The notes: generated by a model not told the origin, from the letters alone. A DNA stretch of 64,000 bases from Cheiracanthium punctorium (GCA_038373885.1 JAWZYV010013141.1:620001-684000); one strand, 5' to 3'; shown: positions 1 to 12,467, counted from the stretch's first letter. Numbers and translations are program-made.

Positions 1-330
1 TCTATGATTTTATTAATATATTTTACAATTTTATGCACCAAGAACACCACACTATTTTTTTTTATTCCAAAATAAACTTTTTTAAGTAGTCAGATTTTTT
101 AACCAAATCTCGATTATTTCGTCCCCGACAAAAATGAAAACTCAATAAAAGTGAAAGCATGGAGTTAGGAAAACTTTTCTAATGCATAGTTACGCTGATT
201 ACTGGCTCACTGATTTATTGACACTAAAACGCTTCCGGTTCTACGACTCCGAAAGAAAACTTTCACCACAATGATTCCAAAAAACGAAAAATCTCAAGAA
301 ACGTGATAAAATTCATACCCTTTGTGCTAT

Positions 331-778
331 CAACCGGCTTGAAATTTTGCATGCTAGTGTAAAAAAAAAAAAAAAAAAAAACTATCTATAAAATGCATGC
401 TAGTGTAAAAAAAAAAACTATATCTATAATTTTTAAAAAATCTAAAAATCCACACTTTCCCAGATTTTAAGCAACTTTTAGCCATTTTTAACTTCAGGAA
501 AGTACTCTACTGGGGGTAGGAAAATTGAGAGCTATCGTAACTATAAGTGATAGTTGAAACAAACTCGTAATTTTTGAGATTTATAAAAGAAGTTTGACTC
601 AAATGTAATAAAGTTCACACCATTAGACCTATTGGCTCGTAAAATTAGCACAAGTATGTGAAAAAAAATATATGTACATATATTATATATATGACAAAAA
701 AAAAATTCCGCTAAAAATCTGAAAATCCATCCATTCCCCTATTTTTAAGCAATTTTTAAGCAATTTTAAACTTCAGAT
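331..778. repeat. Two diverged copies of a ~300-bp dispersed repeat
   Basis: The motif order 'CTTGAAATTTTGCA .. poly-A .. AAAATCTAAAAATCCAC .. TTTTAAGC' starts near 333 and recurs in altered form near 632 (GGCTCGTAAAATTAGCAC, then AAAATCTGAAAATCCATCC), an offset of about 300 bp. A third relative lies at 6895-7015. Each copy ends near an AACTTCAG motif (about 499 and 778). It has no coding capacity and no terminal repeats I can define, so the class is unknown. Bases 1-330 are plain AT-rich sequence with nothing recognisable. Confidence 0.5.
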
Positions 779-1056
779 AATTGCTTTAAAAGGTATACAG
801 TTCGATTTAAAAAACTTCTCGAAATTATCTGGAACCCCCCCCCCCCAAGAAGTCTTTAAATTTAGAATTAGTTTAACAAATTAAGTGGCAACAATGTTAC
901 TTCCGTAATTACAATAGTAAAAATAGAATATGAAACTATTTATTTTAAATGGACAAAAAAAAAAATGTACTGAGATTGCGTGTAGAAATTTTTTTGGATG
1001 TTTTTTCAAGCGCTCGTTGTAATTTCCTCCACAAGGAGGCTTTATCTTCTCGTACG

Positions 1057-1219
1057 CAGTCTAACCCGCTTAATGGAATATTCAATTTGCCACGAAAATG
1101 TACTCTAATAAGCGGGATATTCCATTATCTGGGATCACACTGACTAATTATTACGGTTTGGTGAATGGAAAATTTATTACAATAAGCAGGGTATTCCTTC
1201 CACTAAGCGGGTTAGACTG
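1057..1219. mobile_element. Tigger/pogo-like MITE, TIR CAGTCTAACCCGCTTA
   Basis: A 163-bp element begins CAGTCTAACCCGCTTAATGG and ends in the inverted copy (TAAGCGGGTTAGACTG), followed by TA. Internal GCGGGATATTCCATT motifs repeat in both orientations. CAGT termini plus a TA target are typical of pogo/Tigger-type MITEs of the Tc1/mariner superfamily. The left TA has decayed (TACG precedes CAG). It is non-coding. Confidence 0.75.
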
Positions 1220-1482
1220 TATAGCAAATTTTCACTTACAGCTGTGCGAGACTTAACTGCATATTTTTGATTTTGTCCGTCTGTCTGAAATTTATATGCA
1301 TGCTTTCCAAAGGACAATATCATATACTTTATTCTTGAAAATGGTAAGCATAATGTTAATAGTTTTATTGATTTGTTATTTTTTTAATAAAGAAAGACTG
1401 AAGTCTTTCAATACATTAATGCCTATGGTCAGTTATTGTTAAGTGCGAATGTTTTAAGTGCCCTGTTTCATTATCTGCATTT

Positions 1483-2482
1483 GGAAAATGTTCATAACAT
1501 AATAAAACAAAATTAATGTATATAAGTTCATTAAAGAATGCTCTCCAACGATAATAGTGTCCTAACAAACTTAATATTTATAGCTCTTTTTCAGTGTAAA
1601 AAAAAAAAAAAAATACCATACATTAAGGTTCTAAGGGTAGTAATTAAAACAATGTTTCATTTGGCTTCTAATATTATTTACTACGATACCTCAAAATATT
1701 ATGAAATAAAAATGTGCTTACACCCCCTCGCCTCCAAACCATACACTTCTTTTTTTCATTTATGAAAAGACAAGACAAGACAAGACTACATTCCATAAAA
1801 TTAATTACACAAAAAATTCACTGTTGCTTTACTATCTCAAGACTGACATTCAAACAGCCCGAAGTTGTATCTGGGTGTGGCCATTTTAATCCCAGAAGAA
1901 TGCCAAATGTTACCCAATTACGAAACAAAATGGTCCTATCTCTAAGCAAATAAACGGAAGATGGTAACAATGAAACAAGGATAGTGTTATCTGTACATAG
2001 GTTTGTAAAATACAGGAAGTTGAAAGATTTAAAGTTTATTTTTAGGTAGGGCTATATAATTGTTCGTCAATTCAAATGATTTGCTAAACCATTGAAATCA
2101 AGTTTCTCTAATTATTTCGTGTTGAAATAATGAAATATATAATATTTTTGCAATTTCTAGCTGTAATTGTTTTGCTCTGAACTGAGCAGCTAAGCGGATT
2201 TTTAATTGAGCGTTAATTTTTTTTCTTTTAAACTCACACACTCCAGATCGACTGAGTGCAGAAATTCTATCAATGATTAACATTCGAAAATGTTCATAAC
2301 ATAACACAACAAAATTAATGTATATAAGCTCATAAAAGAATGCTCTCCAACGAAAATAGTGTCCTAGCATACTTAATATTTATAGCTCTTTTCAGTGGGG
2401 CGGAGGGAGGCTACCATACATTAAAGTTTTAAGGGCAGTGATTAAAACAGTGTTTTATTTGGCTTCTAATATTATTAACTAA
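1483..2482 (+). repeat. Direct duplication of ~200 bp, offset 803 bp
   Basis: The segment from GAAAATGTTCATAACAT at 1483 to about 1690 is repeated at 2286-2482. Shared blocks include AATTAATGTATATAAG, AATGCTCTCCAACGA, TAATATTTATAGCTCTTTT and TTTGGCTTCTAATATTATT, with scattered substitutions and an A-run that differs in length. The unit is too short and unbounded to name as a transposon. It could be two copies of an unknown repeat or an old local duplication. Bases 2483-3010, downstream of the second copy, show only AT-rich sequence. Confidence 0.7.
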
Positions 2483-3010
2483 GTCCAAATTGAAGTTTAA
2501 GAAGGGGCAAAAAAAAAGTTAGGGGAAATGGTATTGACAATGACGGGAGAAATCGAAGTCATGTTCAGAATGTGAGGGGATTGAGTTACACAATTTATAG
2601 AATTAACTTGACTTGAGTTTTATTTGGAAAAAAAAAAAAAAAAAAACTCCAGCTTTAGTAAGGTTAAATGCGTATGGTGCTGCGTAAAAGAATTCGGTGT
2701 TTGCCAGTAGAAACGAAGAACTTTCCATACTACGTTTTGAAAGAACACTCACCACACAAAGCTTTAAAAATTACAAATTTTTCAAACAAATGCAACACAG
2801 CTCACTCACTTGACTGTATTAATTAAAAAATAACATAAAAATGATACCAAGAACACTTTCCACATACATATTAATATGAACCATACTTTATTAGGGAAAA
2901 TATCATTGAGATTTGAACACAAAAAAAATGTATTAGGATAAAGCTAAATAATAAAATTATTTAAGACTTACACGATGAAAAGAAAACCAATAGTATGCAT
3001 TCAAACTTAC

Positions 3011-3051
3011 TTTGTATTGTTCTTTTAAACCACAGGCTATATTAGGATCAG
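3011..3051 (-). CDS. 41-nt exon of an ankyrin-repeat protein
   Basis: On the minus strand a T-rich tract ending in TTTTTTCAG precedes 41 coding bases, which are followed by the strong donor GTAAGT. Only one frame is open. Its first two bases complete a codon begun in the previous exon, and it then reads DPNIACGLKEQYK and ends in phase 0. The single G left at the end of the exon at 48102-48204 completes the first codon as Ala. This gives ..LLQAGADPNIA.., the standard end of one ankyrin repeat (LLxxGADPN) and the start of the next. The following exon is not visible in bases 1-3010. Ankyrin repeats are protein-binding modules. The specific family cannot be named from about 48 residues. Confidence 0.8.
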
Positions 3052-3633
3052 CTGAAAAAAATAAAATAATCAATTAATTCAAACTTGTTAATTGCCATAA
3101 CAATTGTACAAAATGAAAATATTCCTCAAGCATAACAATTTTACAGAATGTTCACGCATTAGTATTTACTACATGTAAGTTGATAATGTGCATTTGAACG
3201 GGAAGGTAAGTTATTTTTACATACTATTTTTGTAAATTTAAAATGTGATTTTTTAAAAATCCGGCCAACCTATTCTCATGATTTTTTTTTTTCCCCACAC
3301 ATGACATTAGCATACGTACCTAGACAAGGCTCAAAATTAACGGTGGTCCGCTGGTCCACCGAAAATATGTAACGGGCCATCGGAAAACTAATTTTGGATG
3401 GTTCGACGGACAAATAACATTTTATTAACGTTTTTCACTTAAATTTTACATTTATTTACATTTTCTTCTAAAAAGTAAACTATGATTTAAGTAAAGCTTT
3501 CTTTTTAAACAAAAACAATTTATTTTCAGGTTAAAAAATACATGTTATGAAATACAAAAGTGTAATAAATACATGTCGTATAATTCTACCATTGTGATAT
3601 ATGATTTGATCTATTTAATTTTTCAATAACAGA

Positions 3634-4087
3634 TAGAGTGTCCAACAATGTCAGGAGGCAAAAACAGTATCATTAGTCGCCTCACCAACATAAAAAAAGT
3701 TGCCAGTTTAGTAGCCATTTTCTTAATTTTAGTTGCCAAAATAGTAGAATTTTTGATTGATATTGTAGTTAAGAAGTAAACATAAGTCATTTAAGAAGTA
3801 ATTAATAAAATGATAAATTAAAAAACTTCTTGCATTAGAGAACATATAGTAGATTTATTTTTATAGCACAACTGAAAAAATAGATTAGAATGTTTGATGA
3901 ACGACCAATAGAGAGAGAAAAATTTGAAAAGGAAAGCGGTTGACAAAAATCGAAATCTGATTTTCAAATTAGTCGCCTGAACTAAGGTACAAATAGCCAG
4001 AAACTTGCAAATAGTATGAAAACGTGGTTTTTTTTATCAAAAATGTCGCCTAATCTTTAGTAGCAAATATCGCGGATGGACACCCTG
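3634..4087. mobile_element. Decayed hAT-like MITE, TIR CAGGGTGTCC
   Basis: The right end reads GGATGGACACCCTG and the left end TAGAGTGTCC, a diverged inverted match to CAGGGTGTCC. Internally, GTCGCC/GTTGCC and TAGTAGCC motifs occur in both orientations near the two ends. The 8-bp flanks (TAACAGAT and TAAGATAT) agree at only 6 of 8 positions. It sits in a stretch starting near 3330 (GGTGGTCCGCTGGTCCACCG) that looks like part of an older element with poorly defined ends. Confidence 0.45.
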
Positions 4088-4589
4088 TAAGATATTTACA
4101 CTTTTTAATCCAGCACTTAATAGAAATCAAAATATATTGTTCATGTAATTTCTTTTGTTTTGCAAATTTTATTTATAAAATCATACATACGAATCAGAAA
4201 TTTATACTCACTGGTCCTTTTGACCAGTTCTCGTGAGTTAAATATTCTAATATTAACCCCTACTAGACGTACTCAAATTTAAAGTATTTAGTAATAAAAC
4301 GAGCAAAAACTGTTTTACAGCAGAAAAAATTGAAAAGAAAAAAATTAATGAAAGGCTTAAGTATTTTTTTTTATTACTGTCCTTATAAAATTACTAAATA
4401 GACGAGATTTCACCCCCACTCCCACATTAGTATTCTTAATTTATTATCCTTCATTATGTTAACAAGAAACACGATACACTGCAAAAAATAATCTTAAAAA
4501 TACAGAACTATTCTGTCATTTTTCCAACAGAAAAAAAATGTTAACAGAATTTAACCATGCTTTCCACGTAAACTTGCTATATTTTATGT

Positions 4590-4596
4590 TATAAAG
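4590..4596 (+). promoter_or_regulatory. Candidate TATA box of the nested plus-strand gene
   Basis: TATAAAG lies about 30 bp before the point where base composition changes from AT-rich to a GC-rich leader with GGTGGC iterations (4634-4654). Position and context suit a TATA box for transcription starting near 4620. In a 67-70% AT region this motif alone is weak evidence. Confidence 0.3.
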
Positions 4597-4619
4597 CGGG
4601 TTTTGTATTTTAACGACGT

Positions 4620-4738
4620 TTATCTGTAGAGCTGTGGCAGCCCGGTGGCGGTGGCGGTGGCGGCGAACGAAACACAAACAACCATTTACGACGTGAAACG
4701 CTTGAGGATCCGTAAAGAATTGAAAAATGATTTTAAAG
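4620..4738 (+). other. Candidate 5'-UTR exon 1 of the nested gene
   Basis: An unusually GC- and CpG-rich stretch (CAGCCCGGTGGCGGTGGCGG, then CGAACGAAACAC) ends at AAAG|GTAATT, a usable donor. If spliced to the exon at 7235, an ATG at 4727 opens only a short upstream ORF that stops early in exon 2. I therefore read this exon as untranslated. The 5' limit is inferred from the TATA position. The 4739-6195 interval that follows is intron-like and holds nothing else I can identify. Confidence 0.35.
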
Positions 4739-6195
4739 GTAATTTTTTTAAATTTTTACTTATATTTTCTGAAATCTTTCTGCTAAGAAATATTACTTTT
4801 TCAAAAAAACTCATGCTTTAAAACATAACGACGTGTATTTTAAAGCCGTTAAGCCTAATGTTTACACGTAACCTATTTCTCTTATAAAACAATTAGTAAA
4901 GCCTGGATAAATTTAATTTTCTCGGTTTCTAATCATTACTCTCATTTTATTGAAGTATTTTACAGAAACAGTTAAATATATATTAGACTTATGAGGTTTA
5001 AGAACGGCACTGTTCAACAAAACCACTCTCCTTGGTTTATTTATGAAATGCATTGTTTACGTTTTTTTCCGTATCGGTGTATGGGGAATTACGATTGCAA
5101 AGTCAAAATAATTTGTGATTATATTCAATTCCTGTTACTCTAGTCATATTTTTTATATATATCTGTAAAAAAGAAACAGAGAAACACTAATTTTCAATTT
5201 TAAAATTAAAGTAATGATACGATTTGAGATTCATACGCCACCGGGATTAAAAATTAGCTCATAAATTGCCAGAGAAATCTCATGGTAAGTTTAGTTTTTC
5301 TTTAAAAACCTGGAAAATAGAGCTTCAAGTTGGAATATTTTATATTTTCCCACTTATATTTTCTGTTTTCTAGCATTCATCACTGAATAATAATAACAAT
5401 AAAAAGCTTTAACGAGTTTTGCTTTTATTATAAACTTAGTACTTTTATTTAAGACAAATATTCCATTGTTGGGGTGAATTCCGTAAGCGGGGGCAGTGTA
5501 GAGCTAAGTGTTTTGGTTATGTTCAATTTGTTTTATATTGCATTTGAAATATGTTTAGAAATGTTTTAAGAAGGTCCTTAGATAAGTGTATTGTAGTTTT
5601 GGTTTTATATTTTCTTATATATAGACGTTGAAGACAAAAACAATGTTGCCAATTAAACCTGCCCCCTCTTACGGAATTATTCCCCCATTGTTTATGCGTA
5701 ATATTGCTCGGTTTTGCTCGTATTAATACTGTTTAGTAAATGGAGTTGTTTACCATTAACCTTGTGTACAGACTATCAGTATAAGCTTGTTTTACTAACA
5801 AAAGTTGTCCCCAATTTCATAGGTGCCCTATGAAAAGTTCTACAGACCTTTTACAAGTCAGGGGTTGATCCAGGAATTTTTTTCCAGTAAAATACATTTT
5901 GTTAAAATAATTGATAAAACAGGTTAAGTGACAGTGAAGTGCTGTTATAATTGATTGCATTTTTGTAAAGGGCCATATTAATCGTTGGTAATTTTGTGAT
6001 GAGGCTGCAATACAAACCCAATTATCGTATGCATTGAACCCTGCAATTGGTGTCTGATATCAAGAGATGTATTACCTATGTAATTAAATTTGAAATTTCG
6101 AAAAAAAAAAACCAAAGTTTTTCAGTTGGGCTTTTTTAAACCCACCTGGGATTTTTTGGGTTGAACAAAATCCTGTCAATCGATAAAGTGTTTTT

Positions 6196-6233
6196 GGTAC
6201 TTACGTATTACCCTGCAGTCCGCCAAGGCGAGC

Positions 6234-6272
<39 letters not shown>

Positions 6273-6374
6273 CGCCAAGAGAAATGCCGGGTATATGAAA
6301 TTATCAACGGTTTTGAATACGATTGGCTACTCATTTGACGGAAAAATAGTTTGGCAGGATAATACGTAAGTACC
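6196..6374. mobile_element. MITE with TIR GGTACTTACGTATTA
   Basis: GGTACTTACGTATTACCCTG at the left is mirrored by CAGGATAATACGTAAGTACC at the right, so the TIR is about 20 bp with one mismatch. The second half-motifs CGCCAAGGCGAGCG and CGCCAAGAGAAATG flank a poly-T run of about 37 bp (6236-6272). It has no coding capacity. The superfamily is not clear. Confidence 0.65.
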
Positions 6375-6894
6375 GTGTTTTTTTAAAAACTCATTTCACC
6401 CTTGAAATAATTTTTGACTTTTTATATGCAGAATTTAATATGGAACTGTGTTTGATTTAATGAATTAACATTATTTATGCTAGAAGCATTGCTGCCAACA
6501 TGTAAGGTTTAATGTAAGAAATTGATTACATTGTAAGATTATTATAAATCTAATTGGCATTATTGTAAGATTTTTAGAAAGAAGTGTTTTTATTCAACAA
6601 AATTTTTAAAAACAATTTTTTTAACTTTGGTACCTCAGTCACTAATGTTCAGCTAAATTATGCTTGTAAATTTATTAAATTGAAAACCGTATGAGATAAA
6701 GATATGATTGATTTTTTTGCTTATCCAGCAGAAACTCCATTTTCTCTCTAACTTGTCATAGATACCACCATTTATTAATAGCTTAAATGTGTAAATTTAA
6801 CTAATGTTTTTTATAAATGTATGCTTTTGATACACAGAAATCTAAGTAATAATAAGAATGAAACTGTGTTTGTGGGTTTAGACCGTATACAAAT

Positions 6895-7015
6895 CCACAA
6901 AAATGGACCAATCAGCCTGAAATTTTGCACAGATGTGTAAAATAATATGGAGTAAATGATAGTCCACTTTAAAACTTTGAAAGTCCACCCGTTCCCAGAG
7001 TTTAAGATTTTTTTA
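6895..7015 (+). repeat. Third copy of the 331-778 dispersed repeat
   Basis: CAGCCTGAAATTTTGCACAG, a short A-rich tract, then AAAGTCCACCCGTTCCCAGAG and TTTAAG follow the same order as the repeats at 331-778. It lies just upstream of exon 2 of the nested gene. No ends or TSD are visible. Confidence 0.45.
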
Positions 7016-7241
7016 TGATTTCCACATAGAAAGCTTTCTGTAATTGTAACCCCCATTCCCATAGTGAAAAACGTGTGAAATGAGCATCGTGGTTGTCATG
7101 GGTTGCAATTTTGCCGAATAAAATGTTTTCAATTCTTAAATAAGTAAAAATAAAAGAATAATAATGATTTTTTTGTTAGTTTATTTTTGTAAAGTTATTT
7201 TTTTAATTATAATATCATGTGCATGGGAAATCAGAGCAGGA

Positions 7242-7348
7242 ATGACATGTTTTGTATGCAAAATAAGGATTGAAGATTTCCGAGGCTATTATGTAAAATT
7301 TGTTAGTTTGGCAAAAGATAAAATGGCTGATATGCCGGTTTTGAGAAA
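7242..7348 (+). CDS. Exon 2: N-terminus of a small cysteine-containing protein
   Basis: A possible acceptor (AAATCAG at 7234) is followed closely by an ATG at 7242. The open frame MTCFVCKIRIEDFRG.. runs to a strong donor (AAA|GTAAGT, 7349). The exon breaks in phase 2, and the first base of the exon at 12368 restores a Lys codon, after which the frame stays open to a TAG. The spliced product is 56 residues with Cys at 3, 6, 38 and 52 (CxxC near the start), which might bind metal. I do not recognise the family. The frame is also open upstream of 7242 into hydrophobic, T-rich, intron-like sequence, which I take as chance. The alternative is a non-coding RNA with a fortuitous frame. Confidence 0.4.
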
Positions 7349-9304
7349 GTAAGTTCTAGTGGTTTGCACAGTTTTAGGCTTGGCACAATATACTGAGAGC
7401 TTAAGGAAATAGCATTTTTGAAAATAAGTGTATAGGTTTTAGTGGAATACAGCGTTAAATTTTAATTATCTGATCAGAAATAATGCACTTATTAAGGGAT
7501 TTCAAGCGATCTATCTTCAGAATTCTCACCACATTGAGTAAATTGATTTAAGTTGGGGGAATTCCGCCAAATTTCAGAGAATTGAAATCTTTGCATTTAG
7601 TACATTAGAGTTAATGATAAAACTCGTTATAGTTTATAATTTTTAAAATGCTGCTTCTTTTCAAATAAATGCCTGCTTTACTTTTTGGTGATCGAACCAT
7701 ATAAGTGACAGATATTTCTCATTTTGATTGCTATTAAGTTGATGCTTCGAATGATTCCCTGAAAAAAATCTTGCAAAATGGTGTATGTTGGCACTTTGGA
7801 GAGCCTTAGATTTGAAATTGGATATTATTTGAGACTGATATATATAACACTGGTTGCATGTCCTCACTCGCTAGTGGGGTGTATCATATATATTTTCCTC
7901 TCACATTTGAACACTCTCTTAAATAATAACAATCTGTCTTATGACAAATTTAGGTATGTTGATCATTTATGACTTTCTTTTACAGATGTTGATATAAATT
8001 TGTATTTCCATTAATCAGCTTATAAAAATCATAACTGATTTTCATACTATGAAAAAAGATTTCTCCATAACTTGCTTTGAATTTTATTTAATAAAATGGA
8101 TATTTATAATTAAACTGTATTGTAAGGATAAACATTTAATCTTTAGTTGATTTTTATTGTGTTCTGTAAGATTTTCAATAACGGAATGTTGGTACGTATG
8201 TAGGAGGAAGAAACAAATAATTTTAATTGTTGTAATGCTTTAGACACTTAATAATTATTTTTTTCTTGTGATTACCTGGAAATTCTTGAAAAATCATCCT
8301 AAGGAATTCTTTTCTTTTAAGAAACAAATATAATCCCAGAAATTGTTATTAATACCAAAATAACAGCCCCAAGTGTATAAAAGTGATCATTTATGATATC
8401 ACTGCTTGATTTGCTCTTGTGTAATACCTTTAAATTTTTTGTGGCCTACTGTCTGCAAGTGATTTTTATACCTGTGTTGTAACATGCATAGGGGGAAGTG
8501 TCCTGCGATTTGATGGCTCAATCAGAAAAAGCTTCTTTCCAGTAATGTAACGTCAACTGTAATTGACACAGGACATCTCTACACTGGTGAATTTGGTAGG
8601 CCGAATACTGAACAGATATTTGGCCAAATTCTGCTATATATTCAGCTAAATAATTTCAGAACGAAGAGAAAAAAGGTATTTTTAACAGATTTTTAAATGT
8701 ATTTACAAATAATATTGCTTAGTTATACTTTAATATGTTAATTTCATATTATAAAATATCCTAAGTCATTGAATTTTAAGATGAGTGAAAAATAATCTAA
8801 TATATTTAATAATATTACAGAAATGCAGGCTTTTCTACTGGGTAACACTACTTGACATGGTTTTCTACTTTTCTTTATCGGGTGGGGTGGGGATAGGAGG
8901 ATTTTTTTCTGATCCTCAATTAGAAACACAATTTTGAAAAACTGCTAAATATGTTTTGTAAAACTCAAAGCATGATGCGATTAAGCATAGTTACCAGATT
9001 AATTACATTTATCATAGCATATTTATTAAATTATTAATATTGCAAAGTATAAGTATGCTGCTATTAGTGTTTAATTTTGTAAAAGGTATTTTTTCATGAC
9101 CAAGATTTTTTAGTTTTACATATAATATACTGTTGTGTGTTTTACCTATGAATAATATAAAATGAATTTTAATTAATCTTTATTTAGTATTTAATTACAA
9201 ATTTGAAAAGTTATATTTTATTTACAATTAAAATGAAAATTAAGGAGAGTATTGATTATGTGTGCATTTTATGCTGAAAGCTTTATATTAGTTTATACAT
9301 AGTA
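7349..9304. other. Intronic stretch without recognisable features
   Basis: AT-rich sequence between exon 2 of the nested gene and the mariner relic. I looked for splice-bordered open frames, inverted ends and tRNA boxes and found none convincing. A T-rich tract ending in TTTTACAG near 7985 is a possible acceptor but leads into stop-rich sequence. Confidence 0.5.
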
Positions 9305-10243
9305 TGATCCAAAAATTCCGGGACTGTGGTTATTCCTGATGATGTGGCGAAAGTAAGTACCTAAAGTTAAATTGCTTGGAAAGGATTCTCCCAACCTACC
9401 CCTACCTGACTGAGTTGATTTATCCCATGTCATGCGGACGAACAGCACTCACAGCTGTTACTTTCCGAAGTCGGTTGTCTTAGCTTGGTGACATAAGAAA
9501 ATTGGCTTTTCTTGAGCAGAGCTGTATCATTAAATTCTGTCAACAGTTAGGTAAAACACCAATAGAGACTTTGGAAATGCTAAGAAATGTGTATGATGAA
9601 TCTACCATGACGAGATCGAAGGTTTATGAATGGCATCTGCATTTTAAAGAGGGCTGAGAATCGTTGGACAATGTTGGCCGACTTTCGACTTCATGGAATA
9701 CAGAAAATATTTCATTGGTGTCTTGAATGTGTTTGAAAAGATCGTCGTCAAACACTTGTAGAAATCGCAGAGTCTAGACACTTATATACAAGTTGCCAGT
9801 GCATTCCAATGGAAGGTCTCAACATACACCAAGTGTCCCAGCACATTGTCCCTCGATTGTTGATTACTGAACAAAAAGAATAATGAATGACAATATTGGG
9901 TGATTTAATTGACAAAGTACCCAGGTTATTCACATTCCCCTATTCACCCGACTAGCCCTATGTGATTTTCACCTGTTCCCATTAATTAAAAAATAATAAT
10001 ACAGGGATGCCGTTTTGTTTCATCAGAAGAGATGAAACACTTTTGTGTCATCTGAAGAGATGAAAGCAGCTTTGCAAAAAGCCTTATGGGAGGTTGGGGA
10101 AAATGGCTTCCAGAAATTATACGAACGTTGGCATAAGTGTATCGTCGCCCAAGGTGACTACTTTGAAGGTGGATGTAGTACTTCGGTGATGTGAACTATT
10201 CAGGGTAAAGAATTTTACACGTTGTCCCCAAACTTTTGGATCA
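9305..10243 (+). mobile_element. Decayed mariner-type element
   Basis: TIRs TGATCCAAAAATTCCGGGAC (left) and TGATCCAAAAGTTTGGGGAC (right, inverted) lie between TA dinucleotides (9303-9304, 10244-10245), and the 939-bp length is slightly short of a full mariner. Between about 9500 and 10190 the plus strand still reads as pieces of mariner transposase in shifting frames. Near the N-terminal region it reads KFCQQLGKTPIETLEMLR. Near the C-terminus it reads LALCDFHLFP, where the mariner catalytic triad normally ends, and then ENGFQKLYERWHKC. Stops and frameshifts are frequent, so it is inactive. Confidence 0.85.
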
Positions 10244-10526
10244 TACCTCATATTAAGCTTTTGGTAATTTCGTATGCAGAGATCATGCTGAAGTGCTATA
10301 GCGTATATTGTAAGCTTTTTTTTTTTCTTCTGAATCGCTGGGTTCAGAACTGCCTTTTTTAAAACCTTAATCATACTTGTGAACCCCTCTTTATGCCTAT
10401 GTTAGACTTGTAAATGCTTTCATTATTTTGTTACATTATCTAAAAAGGAAAAATGTCAGCGAAAGACTCCGTAAGTCCCTAGAACTTATAAATTAAAAAA
10501 GCCACAGCATTCTCTGTGTATATGTA

Positions 10527-12020
10527 CAGTCAACTCCAGATATAGAGACCTTTCAGCTATAGTGAACACATTTCCTTAGTCCTGACTCACATACATTAGA
10601 AATGCACATAGCATTTTTCAGTTTTAATGAACCACGACTTCCGTTATAGTGAACTTAAAAATTTTTGGACAGTAGGGGCAATGTTGTTCTATTCCCACGA
10701 AGAGTGTCTCTTTAGTGTTCAAGTAGAGAGAAAGATTATCAAGCTCCTGTTCCAAAATACAGTGGTCCTCACTTATTCCAGTTACATCAAAACGGATTGA
10801 AACTGGCTGGAATAACCGAAATCCGAAATAAACAGCGGGACCAAAGTAAAAGTAAGAGACAAAGTATGAAATATTGAAGATAAAAAAAATTGTGAATTAA
10901 AACAAAATATATAAACAATATTATTCAATAGTTTGACATATGAACATATTTAAGAATAAAGAAAAAAAAATAACTATTACAACTTGGGGGAAAATCTGAG
11001 ATTAAAGGCTGTTTTAAGGGTATATTGTATTTTAGCGCAAACTGAATTTAACTTAGTGGTGAAAAGAGGTAACCATTTATGTTATTCTCCTCAAAAGCTC
11101 TACATAAAATGTCTGTAGTGTTCAGCGAATCTACTCATGTGGTTCAGGTGCACACCATTGTCATCATCATCGGGTGCCTGATTCGTTCAGGGTGTCAGAT
11201 TGATCATTATTTTTATTAAAATTCTATTAATTGTTTTGATTAAATTATTGTAACACCTCCACACAAATATGAGTCATCTTTGACTGGCTTCCACATGACC
11301 CTAAAAGCTAATTGCGTCAAAATTTTACCCAATCTCCAGATTACTTAACTGGATAAAGCAGCACTCACTACCGAGGTAACCGGTGGACAGTGCTGTTTGG
11401 CCATTTTGTTCTGTTCATAACAATTTTGACCAGAATAAGCGGCTCACAGGATAAACCACTAACCGAAATAAGTGGTGACCACTGTACAGGTGAATTGCCA
11501 GTGTCTAGACTAAGTTGATTATATTAAACAAGGGGGGGGGGAGGGGGTCATAACATTTTCAATGCTGCAATCCATCCTATCCTTTAAAAGCATTCATTAA
11601 CAAAAGTGAACTAAAAGTTGAAATTTCGTCTTGACTTAAGACGATTTCATTTTCCATCCTCAATGAATATATGCTAAAAGTCTTAGCTCCTTTTTCCAAC
11701 TTAATGGAATATACATTATTTCCATAAATGCGATTAATTGTGTTTATTTTACTTAACTAGTTCTAGACTTATAAATGCAATCCATTATGTTTGATTTACT
11801 TAATAAACATTCAGTACTTGTATAAAATTCTAGTTTTGTATTGTTCTATTGTTATCGGACATCAGAACTTTGGATATAGTGAACAAGTGAGATAACTGCT
11901 CTTTGCCTTAAATCTCCAAAATCTCGCCCTCCCTGCAGGGGTGACTTCAAATCAAATTTGCTGCTCCCCAGAGGCTCACTATAACCAAAGACATAATCAT
12001 ATGGTCGGGAACCTATAGTG
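10527..12020. mobile_element. Tigger-like element remnant (outer)
   Basis: CAGTCAACTCCAGATATAGA follows TA at 10525. TATAGTGAAC motifs recur on both strands up to about 12020 (GCTCACTATAACC near 11975), as in Tigger-type elements with long inverted ends. The distal terminus is not intact. It contains the complete element at 10760-11484, which inserted later. I see no transposase frame. Confidence 0.45.
10760..11484. mobile_element. Nested Tigger-like MITE, TIR CAGTGGTC
   Basis: This 725-bp element starts CAGTGGTCCTCACTTATTCC, ends ATAAGTGGTGACCACTG and is flanked by TA on both sides (10758-10759 and 11485-11486). Subterminal copies of AATAAGCGG and AATAACCGAAATCCG recur on both arms. It is non-coding. 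Its position inside the 10527 element makes it the younger of the two. Confidence 0.8.
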
Positions 12021-12367
12021 TCATAGAGTATAAAAATGAAATATTTTTTTTTATTTAGGAGTTTGCTGAGCAGGACAGTTCCAATGTCTGTGTGTTACCC
12101 ATAAGTTTTCACACATGTTACAAATTTTATAAAATTAATAATTAAATATAAAATGTTGCAGATAGTTATATTTATTGTGTATATGTTCGTTTTATAAAAG
12201 GATGTAAAGCAAGGTAATATTGATACCTGATTTTTCAATGCTGAGTTATGAAAAAGGAGTTAAAGAAAAGCAGTTTACAGATGTCGCACACATAACAGTG
12301 GAATCGTCCAGCAAATTTATCAAATATATTTAAAAATGTATCTGATTTTACTTTTTCTTTTTTTCAG

Positions 12368-12431
12368 GAAATGTATCAATTTACTTGCAGAGAGAAGTCC
12401 TGTGTATCTGTATTGCATCATTAATGTTTAG
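12368..12431 (+). CDS. Exon 3: C-terminus and stop of the small nested protein
   Basis: A long pyrimidine tract ending in TTTTTCAG precedes G|AAATGTATC. Joined to exon 2 the frame continues KKCINLLAERSPVYLYCIINV and stops at TAG 12429-12431. The join restores one codon exactly (AA + G = Lys) and keeps the frame open for 20 further codons, which is the best evidence that the two exons belong together. Any intervening exon would have to preserve phase. Confidence 0.4.
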
Positions 12432-12467
12432 AAAAGATAATTTGTAATGTATATACTACTTTTCTAA

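Noticed and set aside
7164..7241. Hydrophobic N-terminal extension upstream of the exon 2 ATG as a signal peptide
   Set aside because: The extension lies before the best acceptor, in T-rich intron-like sequence that gives F/I/L/V codons by composition alone.
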